Assembly: GCA_018873245.2 (NCBI GenBank)
Contig: JAEMBT020000006.1
Coordinates: 13,548,387 to 13,612,386 of the forward strand
DNA: 64,000 nt
Reading direction: 5' to 3'
Source: Archegozetes longisetosus
Lineage: Eukaryota > Arthropoda > Arachnida > Sarcoptiformes > Trhypochthoniidae
The position numbers and the translations under genes are program-made. Shown in pieces: positions 11,009 through 25,112 of the stretch (position 1 is its first letter; each line of letters opens with the position of its first letter). Under the pieces are notes generated by a model. The model was given only the letters and a program-made list of their open reading frames with translations, had not been told where the DNA came from and did not search any database.

Positions 11009-13059
11009 CAATTGTGTAAAATATGCACTTATGCTCTTAAAAAACTCAAAATATTTACTTATATATGCATTTTCAAATTCAATGGAATTTAATATTTAAA
11101 TAAAATAGGATACTAAAAATAATTATCTAGGCAAATTAGCGTTACAATTAGTCACAAAACGATGTTTTACTAAATCGTTTAAAGTAGAGAACAGTAGAAC
11201 AGGTTTCGAGGTCAAGAACAATGTTTGTAAACAGATTTTATTAGTCTGAACTATATGACATTTTCAAGTGTTAATTCACTGGAGAATGTTCTACAGAGTG
11301 AAATCTCAAAGTAATTAGTATTGATTCAAACACACTTTTTATCAACATAGAAAATTTTAATCTTCTGTGATTTCTTAAATAAATGACAAAGTTAAGTGTC
11401 TTTCTAGAGGCCAAAGTTCAAAAATATACTCTTAATTTGAGGAATGAGGAAATACGCAAGCATTTAAAAATTTGACCAAAGTATTCACTTTCAAACTGAA
11501 ACTAATGAAAGCTCACGTAATGATTCGTAAAGACTTTTAGATTTCTATATAGTCAAAGTTTGAAAGTAAAACGTGGTTTTTCATGCTTCGCACAAGCCTA
11601 ATAATTACGAAAAATAAACATTTACATTAACTTTGAGAACAATTTTAATGATTCAAATTTACATCTCTGAGTCTATTATTTGAGAGTCAAAAACTAAAAG
11701 ATATTTAATTAAAAATTTTTAAGCATAAAACTGGTGATTATTCTGTGAAGTGAGAACATTTTAGTGCAATGATATGATTCGCTTTGGAAATAAAGATTAA
11801 GTTCATATTCTCTACTCGGCAAAATTTAATGAATGGCCAAATTCTGACATAATATTGAAATAATTTTTTCAAATAAAATTGCTTAATGGAAGACGATTTA
11901 AATTATCTCATTAAAAAGAATCAAGACTTTGAAAATTAGTTTAAAATAAATGCTATTTTAAATTAACTTTTATAGAGAAAATCAATGGCTTACTAGAGTT
12001 GAAGTTGATTATTATATATTCCAAATTGCTTATTGGTAGTCTAGGTACTCATTCAATATGTTAATGCTATTGAGTGTGTTGACAATTTTCTCTAATAATT
12101 GATGTTCACGAACATTATAATGATCAATATTTTTCACATTAATGTTTTAATACTTGGATTACAGCACTTATTATTTTAAGTACAATTGAAGGCTTCTATA
12201 AATTAAGTCAAGCGTTCAATATATCCTGAGAATAGAATCGAAATGCACTCAGTTATAGGCAAATCCGATTGTTAGTAAATGATTTATTAAGCATCAATTA
12301 ATCAAACATATACCAAAGAGTTAGGATACAGATAAACCAAGTTAAAGGCAACTTACTTTCTACACACCAACCTATAACCTGCATATAACCAGGTCTGGCT
12401 GTACGAAAATTTAAAAATTGTTTTTCTAAAATTTTTCACTCGGGCCCAGTTTATGTCTCAGACTACAGAATACTTGTAGCAAGTATAAGTTTATTTATAA
12501 ATATTGATTTGTTTAATTGTATAGATGTGCCTCACTCAAAGTTATTCAGAATTGCAAGAAGAACCTCTTCTCTACTTTCAAATATGAAAAGGGCGTTCTG
12601 ATAATGATAAACCCAAACCAAAACTAAATATTCAGTATTAAATTTTAGTCATTTAGCTTCATTGACTAATCGAACATTTTAAAATCTGAGCCTTACTTTT
12701 GTGACTAAAACATCAAAACGTATACATCAAGACATACATTCATATAAGTTTTGACTCAGTTTATTTTTGAACTTTAAACTAATAGTAAAATAATATAGAG
12801 ATAAGATTTTAGTAAGCCTTTTCGCGAAAAGTTTTAATTGTATAAAAACAAAAATAATATAACTTATGAATGATTTAATACTATACAAATTATTATTAGT
12901 GAAAACTTTTATTCACATCAAACTCTACTGAAATGAAGCTAAAAGTTTGATAAAGATATGAAGGGTTGGACTAGTTCTAAACTCTTAATAGTATGATCTC
13001 CCTTTCAATTTAAAAACAGTCTTCCATACTTCTTATGCTAATAATCTTAAACTTAAAAC
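11009..13059. other. Intergenic; one repeat at 12560-12735
   Basis: I searched for a C-terminal exon of the upstream membrane-protein gene and saw none. The only structure found is family-D repeat sequence near the downstream end. Confidence 0.4.
12560..12735 (+). repeat. Interspersed repeat, family D, uninterrupted copy
   Basis: Matches about 46300-46670 in the same orientation, including the AGTCATTTAGC block and the AAAACGTATACAT block. At the point where this copy reads TTTTAGTCATT the other carries a 199-bp MITE, so this is a natural empty site for that insertion. Confidence 0.7.
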
Positions 13060-13989
13060 TCACGAAGGAAGTTCAGGACTATGTAATAACCGATTTCAAA
13101 ATTATTTTTATGGAATAAATAACATGTCATTTGATGTTCGAAAAGACATATAAAAAGGCTGACCGCTAGACACTTACAATTTGGACCAATCTAAAAGTGA
13201 TTTCCTATGGCTTATTACTCATTGATTTCTATGTATTTTGCCTATCAAATATGTACTCTAATTCAGTCAAATTACTCAATGGATGGCAATAATATTGTTA
13301 ATAAGGAAAAAACCTCAAATAAAGATAATCTGAAATTTCATATTTAAAAGTAAGTTCTATATATCAATAGTTTCATTTTTCATATCTATCATATCTTTTA
13401 AATTCAATGAATTTCTTAAGAAATTTTTTAAGAGATATAATAAATATGAAAAATGAGAACTATTGATATATAGAACTTTTAAATATGAAATTTCGGATTA
13501 TCTTTATTTAAAGTTTTTCCTTATTAACAATATTATTGCCATCCATTGAGTAATTTGACTGAATTAGAGCACATATTTGATAGACAAGATACATACAGCA
13601 TGGCTTAAAGTTTTTTTAATCCCTAATTGAAAAAGCGCTTCTTAGTAAATGTTAAAACAGTTTAAAATCTTATCATTTATTATCATATATTCTCTTATCT
13701 TAAAATATATTGTACTCATATAAAGTACTCTACTACTGTAGAGTTATGTAGTTTTGTTTTTTGGTTATGAGCGCCTTTTTTAATTAGGGATAAAAAAACT
13801 TTAAGCCATGCTGTAGAAATCAATGAGTAATAAGCCATAGAAAATCACTTTTTGAGTGGTCATAACTTGTAAGTGTCTAGCGGTCAGTCTTTTTTATACG
13901 CCTTTTCGAACATCAGATGACATATTATTTATGCCATAAAAATATTTTTGAAATAGGTTATTACATAGTCCCGAACTCCCTCGTCAGAT
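13060..13989. mobile_element. Foldback (giant palindrome) transposon
   Basis: Two arms of about 335 bp in inverted orientation around a loop of about 35 bp (roughly 13395-13432). The outer ends read ACGAAGGAAGTTCAGGACTA on the left and the complement of ACGAGGGAGTTCGGGACTAT on the right. The right arm is interrupted by a 218-bp MITE (13596-13813); without it the arms are equal in length. A half copy lies at 7369-7620. There is no coding capacity and no convincing target duplication was identified. Foldback elements have this architecture; the specific family is unknown. Confidence 0.8.
13596..13813. mobile_element. 218-bp MITE nested in the foldback arm
   Basis: Starts CAGCATGGCTTAAAG and ends CTTTAAGCCATGCTG. 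The inverted repeats extend about 45 bp, through the TTAATCCCTAATTG region. It is flanked by TA on each side (13594-13595, 13814-13815). The left arm of the host palindrome carries the same sequence uninterrupted with a single TA, which proves the insertion point and the 2-bp duplication. It is a Tc1/mariner-type non-autonomous element. Confidence 0.93.
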
Positions 13990-16900
13990 TGAAAAAATAT
14001 TGAATGACTAAAGCGCTAAATATGATATATACAGTGTTTGTAAATCCTTTTGACACTTTGAGATAGGGGAGAGTCCCCTCATGCAGCTAAAGCTTCAATT
14101 TATTCTCGAATGAGTATATTTTGTTTTAACAAAAGTAAATTTTGAAATCACAGGCTATGAAACGAAAAATTGAGATCAATATTTTAAAGAAATGATAAAA
14201 TTAATTAAAATCTATTTTTAAAAAAATTATTTCATTATAAAAATGATAAATCAATGGTACTATCGCGATGCACCTTTTCTTTAAATAGTTTTGATTCACT
14301 ATCTTTTAAACTATTTCTAGAAAAAAATTGCTTCTACTTTAATTGAAATTTAGAATTGTTGTTAAGATAGAAAACAAAATAGAATGGCACTTAACTAAAA
14401 GTAAAGATCTCGAACTCGTTTACAAATGACTTACTCTCAATCACATACTCATTTCTTAAAGTCTACGCTTATAGTTAAGGAAAAAGTTCTCGTTAACAGA
14501 AATCAAATTTATAATAAACCTAATTTAATTTATTTTTAAACTAAAGTCAGATTTTATCTTCTGAACAGACCATAGCTCGGGAGTTAAATTGATGTTTAGC
14601 TTGAGATTCGTAACTAAAGACCTAAAATGTGAAGATCATTTTGTTTTTTGTTGTGGTGGCAAACGTTTATTACTGTTCCTCAAAGTGTTTTTCTTCAGAA
14701 CTGTTTTCTTAAGAATGAGAGTCAATTATTAATTTTGAAACAAAAATCTATGAAATATTAGGCGAAAGAGTTGGCTATAAACTTAATAATAATTATTATG
14801 TCTACAAATAATCAATAAATTAGTCAATAGTTTTGCCACTCATATAGAAGCTGTTTTTCTATTAAAGAAAATCTTACTCATACACTATATTAGGCCATAA
14901 CTACACAACAACAAAACAATAAATTGTTGATATGATTTTTGATTTGAAAAGATTTTTCTGATAAAACCACTCTAATTCATAAAATACTACACAATGGCAT
15001 TTAAAATATTTGTACAAATTTGAAACTTGGCTTTAGGCTCATTCAATTTATCGTCAATTGAATTCTGTGGTGGCTTGTCCAATATTTCGACTGAAAATGC
15101 AATTAAAGGTAAAATTTTTAATCTTTCTACTTTCCTGATACAACCAGAAAGAAAATCAGGAGAAGAACGCGTCAATTTCCGTTTTCTTATAGCAGTTTAC
15201 TTCAAATAAAAAAATCATTCTTTTGGTATTGATATACCGAATATTTAGATGAAATCTTTTTGTGTTTGAGTGCATTGAGTTTTAATGTATTTGGAAGAAT
15301 TTGAATTAATTGTAATATTTTTGAATTATTAGTTAAATAGAGAGATCGAGCGTTTGACACATCCTATAATTGGTTATTACTGTTTCGATTTGTTTGTGTT
15401 TACACCCAGAACTTTCTTTAATGTAAGTTATTTTCAGGCTGAAAAAAGTCTTATTTATTTCTGATATTTTTATTTCTGAAATTAGTATATTATGCAAAAC
15501 ATGACATTATTTTTACTGGTAATGCAATTTTATGTTCACTTTGGTCCTCAAGAACCCATGGACTCAACTGTTTATTGAATAGACAGCGATCAAAACAATA
15601 CTTATTCTTGAATTGCGTGCAAACATTAATAGGTCGTTTGGTTGAAAATTTGATATCCAATTGCAAAATTGTTTCGAATCAGATAATTTTGAAGTTTGAG
15701 TTCTCGAGAGGAACGAGACAAATGTTTCCAATACTGATTTGATCGACTCTAGACTAACATCTCTGTTTTAATCAAATATCATTTATTTACAAACGTGAAT
15801 CTAAATCATAACAATTATTAAAAGTGTCTACTATTCATGCCCAGAGAAAGCCGAACGTAACACACCATACCATCTAACGCTGGTTAAAGTTCACAAGAGA
15901 TTCTTTTATCTTTGGGCGACTAGTGTTAATCTGAGTATTTAATATTAAATATTGGAAAATAGAATTGAATTTGTTTATATAATAGAAAAATGAACATTTA
16001 GCGCATGTATTGAAAAAACAACTTTAAAAGCATAGTGAGCACATCACGCAATAATCGCTCAAAGATGAAAGAATCTCTTCTGAGTTTTAGTGCTAATTTC
16101 TCACTTCGATTTCTCATTATTTTTCGGATTTGACAACTATATATCTTTTTTGTCAGAAAAATATCAAGGAATTGAAGTTGAAAATTACAAAAATAAAAAT
16201 AAAAATCTAGTACTAACTTTAACCTAAATTTTGAGATAAAATAGTGCGTCGCGTTCGACTTCCTCTGGACATATATAGCAGGTGCTTTGGATATTTGTTA
16301 TGATTTACAATAACGTTTGTAAGTAAGCTATGTTTGATTTAAGTTTGATGTCTATACCTTTCATAATTGAAAAGTTATTCAATGTTTTTAGTACCGAGCT
16401 TTCCGTTGATGTCTCTGTATTATCATATTTAGTAACTCGAATATTATCTGTATTTTAATCAAAGATAAACTGAGAATAATTGAAGGCTAAGAATGATTTA
16501 TCTAAAAAGCACTGCTCAATACAGTTAATGAATATTCGAAATTTTTATGCACTTGGTATTTACTGAGCAGATTATGTTGGATTTTATTCAGTAATAAAAT
16601 TTTCTCTTATATGGATTGAATCAATGAAACCAGTGCTTTGAGTGAATATCACTTTCTCTTGAGATGTTGCAGATTTGGCAGCTCAAACGTTAAAGTAATT
16701 AGGGTTGGGCTATATTCATTCTTTTCATCTTTCCATTTATTCTTTTATCTTCATACGTGAAGGTACTGTTGCGTTGTATTGCATGCTTTATACTGCATTG
16801 TACTGATAAAAGCGTTATATTATCTCATGAAAGTCATCAAACTATTACAATCCTTACAGATTATTTTACTTCTTGTTTCACAACTTTTGTTAGTTTTGTA

Positions 16901-17450
16901 GAAAACTTAGGGTTTAGATAAAAAATACTTCAATTAATCATGTTTTTTTATCGCACAATCATAAAACGTTTCTTATTGTATAGATATCTTCTTCTGATGA
17001 ATGTATAGAAAGAAGTTTGCTTATTTTAAGTATATATTCATTTGACTGTATATCTTATGTGGTCAAAATATGAATTAAAATGCATAAACTATATTGAAAT
17101 CACTTTACAAAAAATTGTATTCATTCAGACTATAATAGAATAGATAATGACATATGACAGTGACAATTCAGGCACATCTTAACTCGAAGACAGGACTCTT
17201 ATCAAAGGAACTTCGATTCTATACTTTATGAGCAACTTTCTAAAAAAGATTCTTTCAAAATAACTCAGGCTTAAAATTAAAAATGAAGCTTTTTATAAGA
17301 ACGAGGAACAGTAAATCAAAATCTATATACTTATGAAATATTGATACAAAGTGTATTCCCTTGAAGATTCTCAAAACATGTGTTTTCAGAAATAAATGGA
17401 AATATTTTAGTTTTTTCATTTCAGAAAAGTGTTGTGTTGACACTTAAAAA
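13990..17450. other. Intergenic, one dispersed repeat
   Basis: Apart from the family-C repeat at 15000-15395, no gene, splice-consistent exon or inverted repeat was recognised. Confidence 0.4.
15000..15395 (+). repeat. Interspersed repeat, family C, copy 1
   Basis: Matches the minus strand of 39317-39680. Shared blocks include GCAATTAA-GGTAAA, CCAGAAAGAAAATCAG and CCTATAATTGGTTATTAC. Overlapping frames on both strands (14987-15209) exist only because the repeat lacks stops here. No protein family was recognised. Confidence 0.65.
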
Positions 17451-17583
17451 GTTTTATTGTTTATAAAATACAACCATTGAAGAAAGTAATAAGAAACAAT
17501 AACAATTGGTTAAAAGATGAGATCACTTAAATCCATCATATGTATGATACCATCTGAAATAAGTTTAAAAAATCTCTTATGAA

Positions 17584-20500
17584 TTATGTTTTGCTTTCAA
17601 CACTATTATCTGTTATCTTAAATTTTTTATGAGTTTGAGATATGAAATAGAGAATTGCGAAGAATATAAGACACGCAATACTCGCAACTGCTGTTACATA
17701 AATGAAAACTAATGGGTGGTTTTCAACATAATAGCCAACTATGAAAGGTATTGTGAATTCTCCTAAACAAGAGGCCACTAAGAATAAAGATCCGATTCGA
17801 CTTGTGACTGGCATTAATTCTTCGACAAATGAAAACATTGTAGGGAATATCGAAGATGAACCGATTCCCATGAGGGCCACACCACACCATAAACCTATTT
17901 CTGACGAATTTCCTGAAATAATAAATTTTTTTCGATTTTAATAACCACTACATTAAGTCTTTTATCATTTACATTAATGTGATTATTGCTTTTGTCAGAT
18001 ACTTTTAGGAATACAATATATGATATCTAATGAGTTCATCACAATTATATAAAGCTTCTCGTTCATGCTCACGTATTAATGAAATACAGGAAGCGACAGA
18101 ACTCAGTTTATTATTAAAGGCATTTTGTGATGAATAATTGAGTTGACAGCTGCGTTCTTATGTTAACTGACATGGTAAAGAAACAGGCACTTAACATTTT
18201 AATACAGAAGTTCACTTCATCTCTTTTTAATAAAGAATTAATCATATAGGTTCTTTAAGAAATAAAGCCTTCTAAATATGACCTAAAGCCTAATTGCTTC
18301 TGAAAGCTTTGCACTTGGCTGTCATCGAGTTTTATTCGCTGACTTTTAGATAATTCTAGAAGAAATTGCTATGCAGCTCTTCACGATGATTCATAATTCA
18401 TTAAAGTATAAAACATAAGAGCTATAAAAAGTAATATAACATTATTAAACTCGCGTGTATGCAATTCTTTTCACTAGTAATCAATGATCAGCTCTGGAAC
18501 ACAGATATAAAAATAACTCCAAATAAAATTTTTATAAGCTTATTAGTAAGTCACGTTCAAAAGCTATTAAGCTAGCAAAGATGTGATGAGCATAGGCTGG
18601 TTATGACATTTAATTAATTAGTGGTTGATGAAAATGGACTAAAAACTGAATAGTTACCACAAATCAACAAAACAACATTCCCCGCTAGTATAATTGCAAT
18701 ATCTGTCCAAATCATAGTTTTAGATCCAATAAATCCAACTATGAATACAGTCAAAAATCTACATAACGTGAAGGTACCCCAAAATACAGAAGTCATATAA
18801 GCACCAATTGATTTATTGAGACGTAGATCACTATAAAAGGCAAATGTAGTCATAAAGCGACCAAACGCTATCTCAAGACCACAATAAAAGTGGAAAATAA
18901 GCGAAGAAATAATAAGAATCAAAAGTCTTCTCTTAAATGGTAATTGCGCTCTATTCTTTTCATCGGCAATGGTTGGATGCGGCTTATCACTTTTTTTGAT
19001 GAAATACATGGTTATCAATGAGATGACTACTAGTAAAGTCAAAGCAGAAATAATAGTGAAAGCCCACCAAATAGTGATTTCTACGCCTTCAACAGCTATC
19101 TCTATTTCTTCTCCATCTTCGGTAACATTTTTGTTAACGGGTAACAGAAATGGTTCTGCAATAAGTGGTGCCACAAACGCTCCGACTCCAAATGAGAAGT
19201 GAAGCGCTTGCATGAAAGGGGCACTCGATTTGCCCCACATATGAAGTAACCAGACATTTGCACTTGTGTCTAAACCTCCACCGCCAAAATTTAGTATAAA
19301 ATTATTAATCGCGAGGCTGACAACTGTACGATTCCATGGTATTATGGCCTCACATATTCCCAATATTGTGAGAAATAATGTGATTGTCAGTTGACTATTA
19401 AGTTTATCATAAACAATTCCACCAATTATTGATCCAAGCAGATAGCCAATTGAGCCTACAGGAAATATTGTATTTATTTGTAGGGCATTTGCATTCACCG
19501 CAACTCTTAAATCAAGTAGAGATGGACCGACCACAGAAGCTGACAGACCCTATTCGTTAAAATATATTCAATTATGTGTGCCTTAAAAGTTTTGGATTTG
19601 GTGTATATTTAAAAAAGATTATAGTATATTCTTTGCTAGAAAATGATTTTGAGTTGTAGCTCGTTCAACGTATTCAATATCTTCTATTCTAAATATAGAT
19701 TAAATCCTGAAGTAAGTGATCTTCAGATTAACTCCATACTCCAAATCTGAGTAAAAAATGATTTATTGGTTTCTTATGCTCATCCAACAGGAATTTTAAT
19801 ATTTACGAGTGAGTGGAGTCGAAACGATCTCATAACTGAAAACTTGAGGCTTCATGAAATAAGTTTGCAGTTATAAAAAATAGTGATTGGATAATATCTT
19901 AACATCCCAAATCTTATTTCAAACTGATCAAAAGCTTAAAAAAAACTTTGTGTAATAGTTAAAGTGGGCCAGTTCTTTTTAGACTCTATATAGAGTCTAA
20001 AGCGTAACACAGTGTCACTGCATACTCTTTTAGCTCAACAATTCTAAATTAGCAAAAAGATTGTGAAGCGAAGATCCGAAACGAGCTAGACGATTAACTT
20101 TGAATAGAAAGTTTATGGGATTGGGTCCAATGTTTCCTCAACGTATAGCAAAAAGTCTAACAAAATCCAACCTAACGAAGCTAATCTAACCAAACTAAAC
20201 TAAACTAACCTAACAACGATATAAGATCAGCTTAGTTAACTGTTTGACGTACGTAGTGCGCTCTGCAAAATTGGATTGCTTAAATAATAAAAAGTGACTT
20301 AAAATCATAGCTATAATTTAAAAGCATTATTCTGTGGAATCTAAAGGGAACTAGTCGACGCTGCGGTTAAAATTGTCAGATTTCATTAGACGGCTGTTTT
20401 CATTAATAAAAGTGGGATTAATTTTGACCTTTAGAATTAATGTATTTTTCCGCGTGTACAGTAATTCAAAAGGATTAAATTAATCAAATTGATTGCTTAC

Positions 20501-21592
20501 TAATATCATATCAGGCATGGTTCACTTTCAACTGTTTTATGCCAAAGATTACTGGAAATAATTTGCTAAAATCATTTATCCCTACGAAAATACAAACCTC
20601 AAGTCTTGAGTTAATTTTTGCTTCTCATCTATCACTTTGAGCGTTGGACTAACAAATTATATTTACATCTCATTGTTTTAGATAACGCTTTGATGATGTG
20701 ACTTTAGTTCACTTTATTATTGGATCAAGACGTGATTCAAAAAGCATTATCCAAGAGTATGTTTTAAATCGATATTTGATAAGAAACTAACCGTTTGTTT
20801 GACCTGAAACTTGAAATGCACTATTATGAAGTTGAATGAGGTATTTGCGAATAATAATTCATTTCAAAGATAAACGAGAAACTAAAAGCTCTAAAAGACT
20901 TGTTGAGAGCATAAGGAAAATATAACGCCTATTTTATTAATCAAAATTCTTAACTTTTGTTACAGGAGTAACTTCTGCGCTACAATATTAATAATTAGAT
21001 TTCCAAAGCGAAAAACTTTCACCAGAATACTTTGTATTCTTTAGACTTGCGTTCAGTCAATTTTAGTAAGTTAAACCTTAAGCGTCGAGCATTCAGCCAC
21101 CTGTTGGTCATTTTATTATAAAGCTCATTTGTGAGCAAGAATCAAATCTATTTATAAGCTTAACCGTCAAAGGAATCGAAATTCAGTCAAGTCTCAACAT
21201 TTTTTGGACCATTTCCATAGATAACTTGACAAAACTTCATGAAACACTTGAGGGACAACAAATTTCAATGGGAAGAGCTTGGTTTAGCTGTTTTGTTTTT
21301 GATTAGTCTTGTCTTGAGAGAAGATCGGTCATCAACAGGCTTCAACAGATAAGAGGATCGAATGGATGGGTCATCCTAAGTCAACGGCGTTATATTATTG
21401 AATTTTGATTGATTTTAAAAAACGCTTTAATAAAGTCATGGCTGATTATTTTCCGTATTACCCTATACATTATATAGTGTAGTCAGCATAATAAATCAAC
21501 GTTAAACTCACCAGAATTATAAATGCAAAGTAGAGAATAGAAGTTTTTAAAAATCGAATTTTATGCGTTAATATTTGCTGCATTAGTTCCAT
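17584..21592 (-). CDS. Major facilitator transporter, NaGLT1/MFSD4-like
   Basis: Three exons, transcribed leftward: 21512-21592, 18658-19549 and 17584-17912. They join in phase to give 433 residues. Introns are GT-AG: GTGAGT donor after KTSILYFAFIIL, and GTAACT after LLIC with a codon split as G|GA. Translation starts at the ATG MELMQQIL. About twelve membrane helices are predicted. Diagnostic segments are GLSASVVGPSLLDL (helix 1), NVWLLHMWGKSSAPFMQALH, FGVGAFVAPLIAEPF and GLEIAFGRFMTTFAF, all typical of the sodium-dependent glucose transporter 1/MFSD4 branch. It probably moves a sugar or small organic solute across the plasma membrane; the substrate is inferred from family only. Length is a little below the usual 450-500. 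A polyadenylation signal (AATAAA on the minus strand) lies at 17453-17458. The gene looks intact. Confidence 0.9.
19978..20001. repeat. 24-bp perfect palindrome in transporter intron 1
   Basis: Perfect self-complementary sequence centred on CTATATAG (half-site TTTAGACTCTAT). No function is known. Confidence 0.8.
20168..20215 (-). repeat. Degenerate CCTAA (telomere-like) tract
   Basis: Repeated CCTAAC/ACTAA words with substitutions, in the intron of the transporter gene. Matches the complement of the arthropod TTAGG telomere unit, but is degenerate. A related tract lies at 41361-41425 on the other strand. Confidence 0.5.
20450..20800 (-). repeat. Decayed repeat or gene fragment, family E, copy 1
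   Basis: Aligns in the same orientation with 53390-53760 (shared: GCTTACTAATATCATA, TTTGATGATG, TTTGATAAGAAACT). On the minus strand both can be read as a related peptide beginning VID. That reading is open for 70 codons in the 53-kb copy but broken by stops here. It could be a decayed gene family or a transposon piece; no domain was recognised. It lies in intron 1 of the transporter gene. Confidence 0.5.
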
Positions 21593-23333
21593 TTTCGTAT
21601 GATTTATTAAGAGCTTTCATAAAAGCGTTCACTTATTCTTAATTACGTGATTTAATGATTGATATTTTCTTGTATTGTATTCTATAACATACAGTTCGAT
21701 ACATTAAGGCATTACTGAAAGATTGAAGGGAAGCCACGCTACCAATTTAGATTATATGACAGTATGACAAAAGACAAGCTCTCAAGTTGAATTATTATCA
21801 TAAATTATCAAATGACTGTTAAGTTGATGACTACAAGTAATAAAATGCTACCAAACATGTTAGTGTCAGGTTTAGTACCCATACTTTGAATAAATGGGTA
21901 GCAACTAGTTCGGAGCGATTACTGTAAACGAAGATCAGGTAGTATTTATACAATTTTTAAGATGTCTGCCGAGCGCAAACTCTGTTACTTATTTTATACC
22001 AAGGTGTTAGTCAAATAATAGTAAAATAAGTAAGAGAGTTTGCGCTCAGTAAATATTTTAACAATTGTCTGAATACTATCCAGGCTAAATTTACAATGAT
22101 TGCCCCACAGATTACGATTCAAAAATATTTTAATTGTCTTGTAAGCTCTTTTTATGACCATTTATGCAATCTGTTATCAAATATTTTTATCATAGCAGTA
22201 ATTCAAAGTTTCAGTTTCATCATAAAAGAAATTTCCAATCAGATAATGTTGTCATTAAAAACTATTTTATTATTAATAAAATGGCCCATCATTAAAATAA
22301 AGTTGAAAAAATTTCATTTGAAATCCATAATCACATAGGAAAGAAGTAAAAGATAGAATTAGATGCCAGTCATATTAAAGCTACGAATTTTACTGAAGTA
22401 TGCTTTTGAGAAATTCAGATAACGAAAGAGTCTATAAAAATTTTAATTTTATTGAAATATAGAGTAATCGATGCCTGACACAGATTCGCATGCCATCTCA
22501 ATTCTCGCCAAAACTTTTATCGCCAAAAATATCAAACTTTATAAAAAATAAGAACTTACTGTATTTGCATTCTTAAAACTTGCTTTATTCAACACATAAG
22601 TATAGCTATCTTTTGAATAAGTTTTTCACCAGATAAGAACCTCAAATATTACAAACTTAACGATTAATATGTCTTTTGCCTAGAAATTCAATAAGGCTTG
22701 AGTAGTTATCTGGATTTTTCAAAAGCATCCTTCTTATAACTGTTTCGTTTGATCGTTATAAAAATTCAAAGAATAACAATAATAATCGTTATAAAGCTTT
22801 TAGCTTGACAAATTGGTACAAATTTGTATGAGGGAGAGTTAGCACTAGTAATTCATATTGTACTGCTTTTGCTTTTGTAAACTTATCAAATACATAAATC
22901 AATTGTAAAACTTTTTGAAAATAAGTTTTAATAGAAATATGTATAAAAGTGAGAGAGTCAGAAATGATATACTAAAAGGAAAGCATTTAGCTGATTATTC
23001 AGACAAATTAATGGCCGCAACCACATTAATTTGAAAACTTGATTGCTAGTAAACATGATTTTCAATTATACCTTCTCTTAAACTGAATACTTTCAAATCA
23101 ATATTTATTCATAAGTTTAAAGGTTTATTTTTTACTATTGTTGTCTAAGTCTCAAAACTTTTAGTGGTAAGACTTATTAACTACTTATCTCTACATTATT
23201 TTATCAATAATTAAATGAAGTCCAAACTTATATGTGTATATATCTTAATGCATACCTCTTAGTTTTCAGTCCTAAACCTAAGGTTCTTCTTCGAGAAAAG
23301 ATATTCATATAAGCTAAGCATCAAATAGTTAAA
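21593..23333. other. Intergenic between transporter and protease
   Basis: Contains the imperfect hairpin at 21938-22080. A frame at 22096-22338 is AT-driven and unsupported. Nothing else was seen. Confidence 0.4.
21938..22080. repeat. 143-bp imperfect hairpin
   Basis: Arms of about 60 nt pair across a loop of about 25 nt. The inner core is nearly perfect: 21971-21996 and 22022-22047 differ at one of 26 positions (core word GAGCGCAAACTC). The outer arms are more diverged but still clearly complementary. Either a small foldback/MITE or a structured transcript; neither can be chosen from sequence alone. Confidence 0.65.
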
Positions 23334-24649
<1,316 letters not shown>

Positions 24650-25055
24650 AATTTACATTTGTTTCAAATCATTGATTTTAACGAATATTATGTATCGTCA
24701 AGTAAAAAATTGCATCTGAAAATCAATACTATCTATGTAGGAATAACCATAAGGGTGTAAATTTAAGATATTAAATGACTCCTATATTTTATGCACTAAT
24801 TTGACAAAATCACGGAAATCCATTCAGAACAATCGTTACGACTCTTAATGTGATAATTAATGTTTGAATAAAAAATAATCTTGAAAGGCTCAGAATTTTC
24901 TTTTCCACACTTTGATTAATAGCATGCATGTTAGAACGTCAATTATTAATCAAAGATATATAATATTAAATTTTAAGCTAAAATATAGGTAAGCTGATGG
25001 AATACGATTTTAAGTTTTATTACCGCTAATAAGTACAAGATGAATATGTTACAGC
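24650..25055. other. Intergenic, nothing recognised
   Basis: Short spacer between the protease start and the 3' end of the kinase-like gene, which is transcribed toward lower coordinates. AATAAA for the latter lies on the minus strand at 25056-25061, with another at about 25016-25021. Confidence 0.5.
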
Positions 25056-25112
25056 TTTATTATTTCATAGCCTAAAAGTAAATAAATACAACTTTATCTA
25101 AAAGTAAATCTA

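Noticed and set aside
22096-22338. 80-codon plus-strand gene
   Set aside because: Low-complexity Ile/Lys/Phe translation with no recognisable feature.
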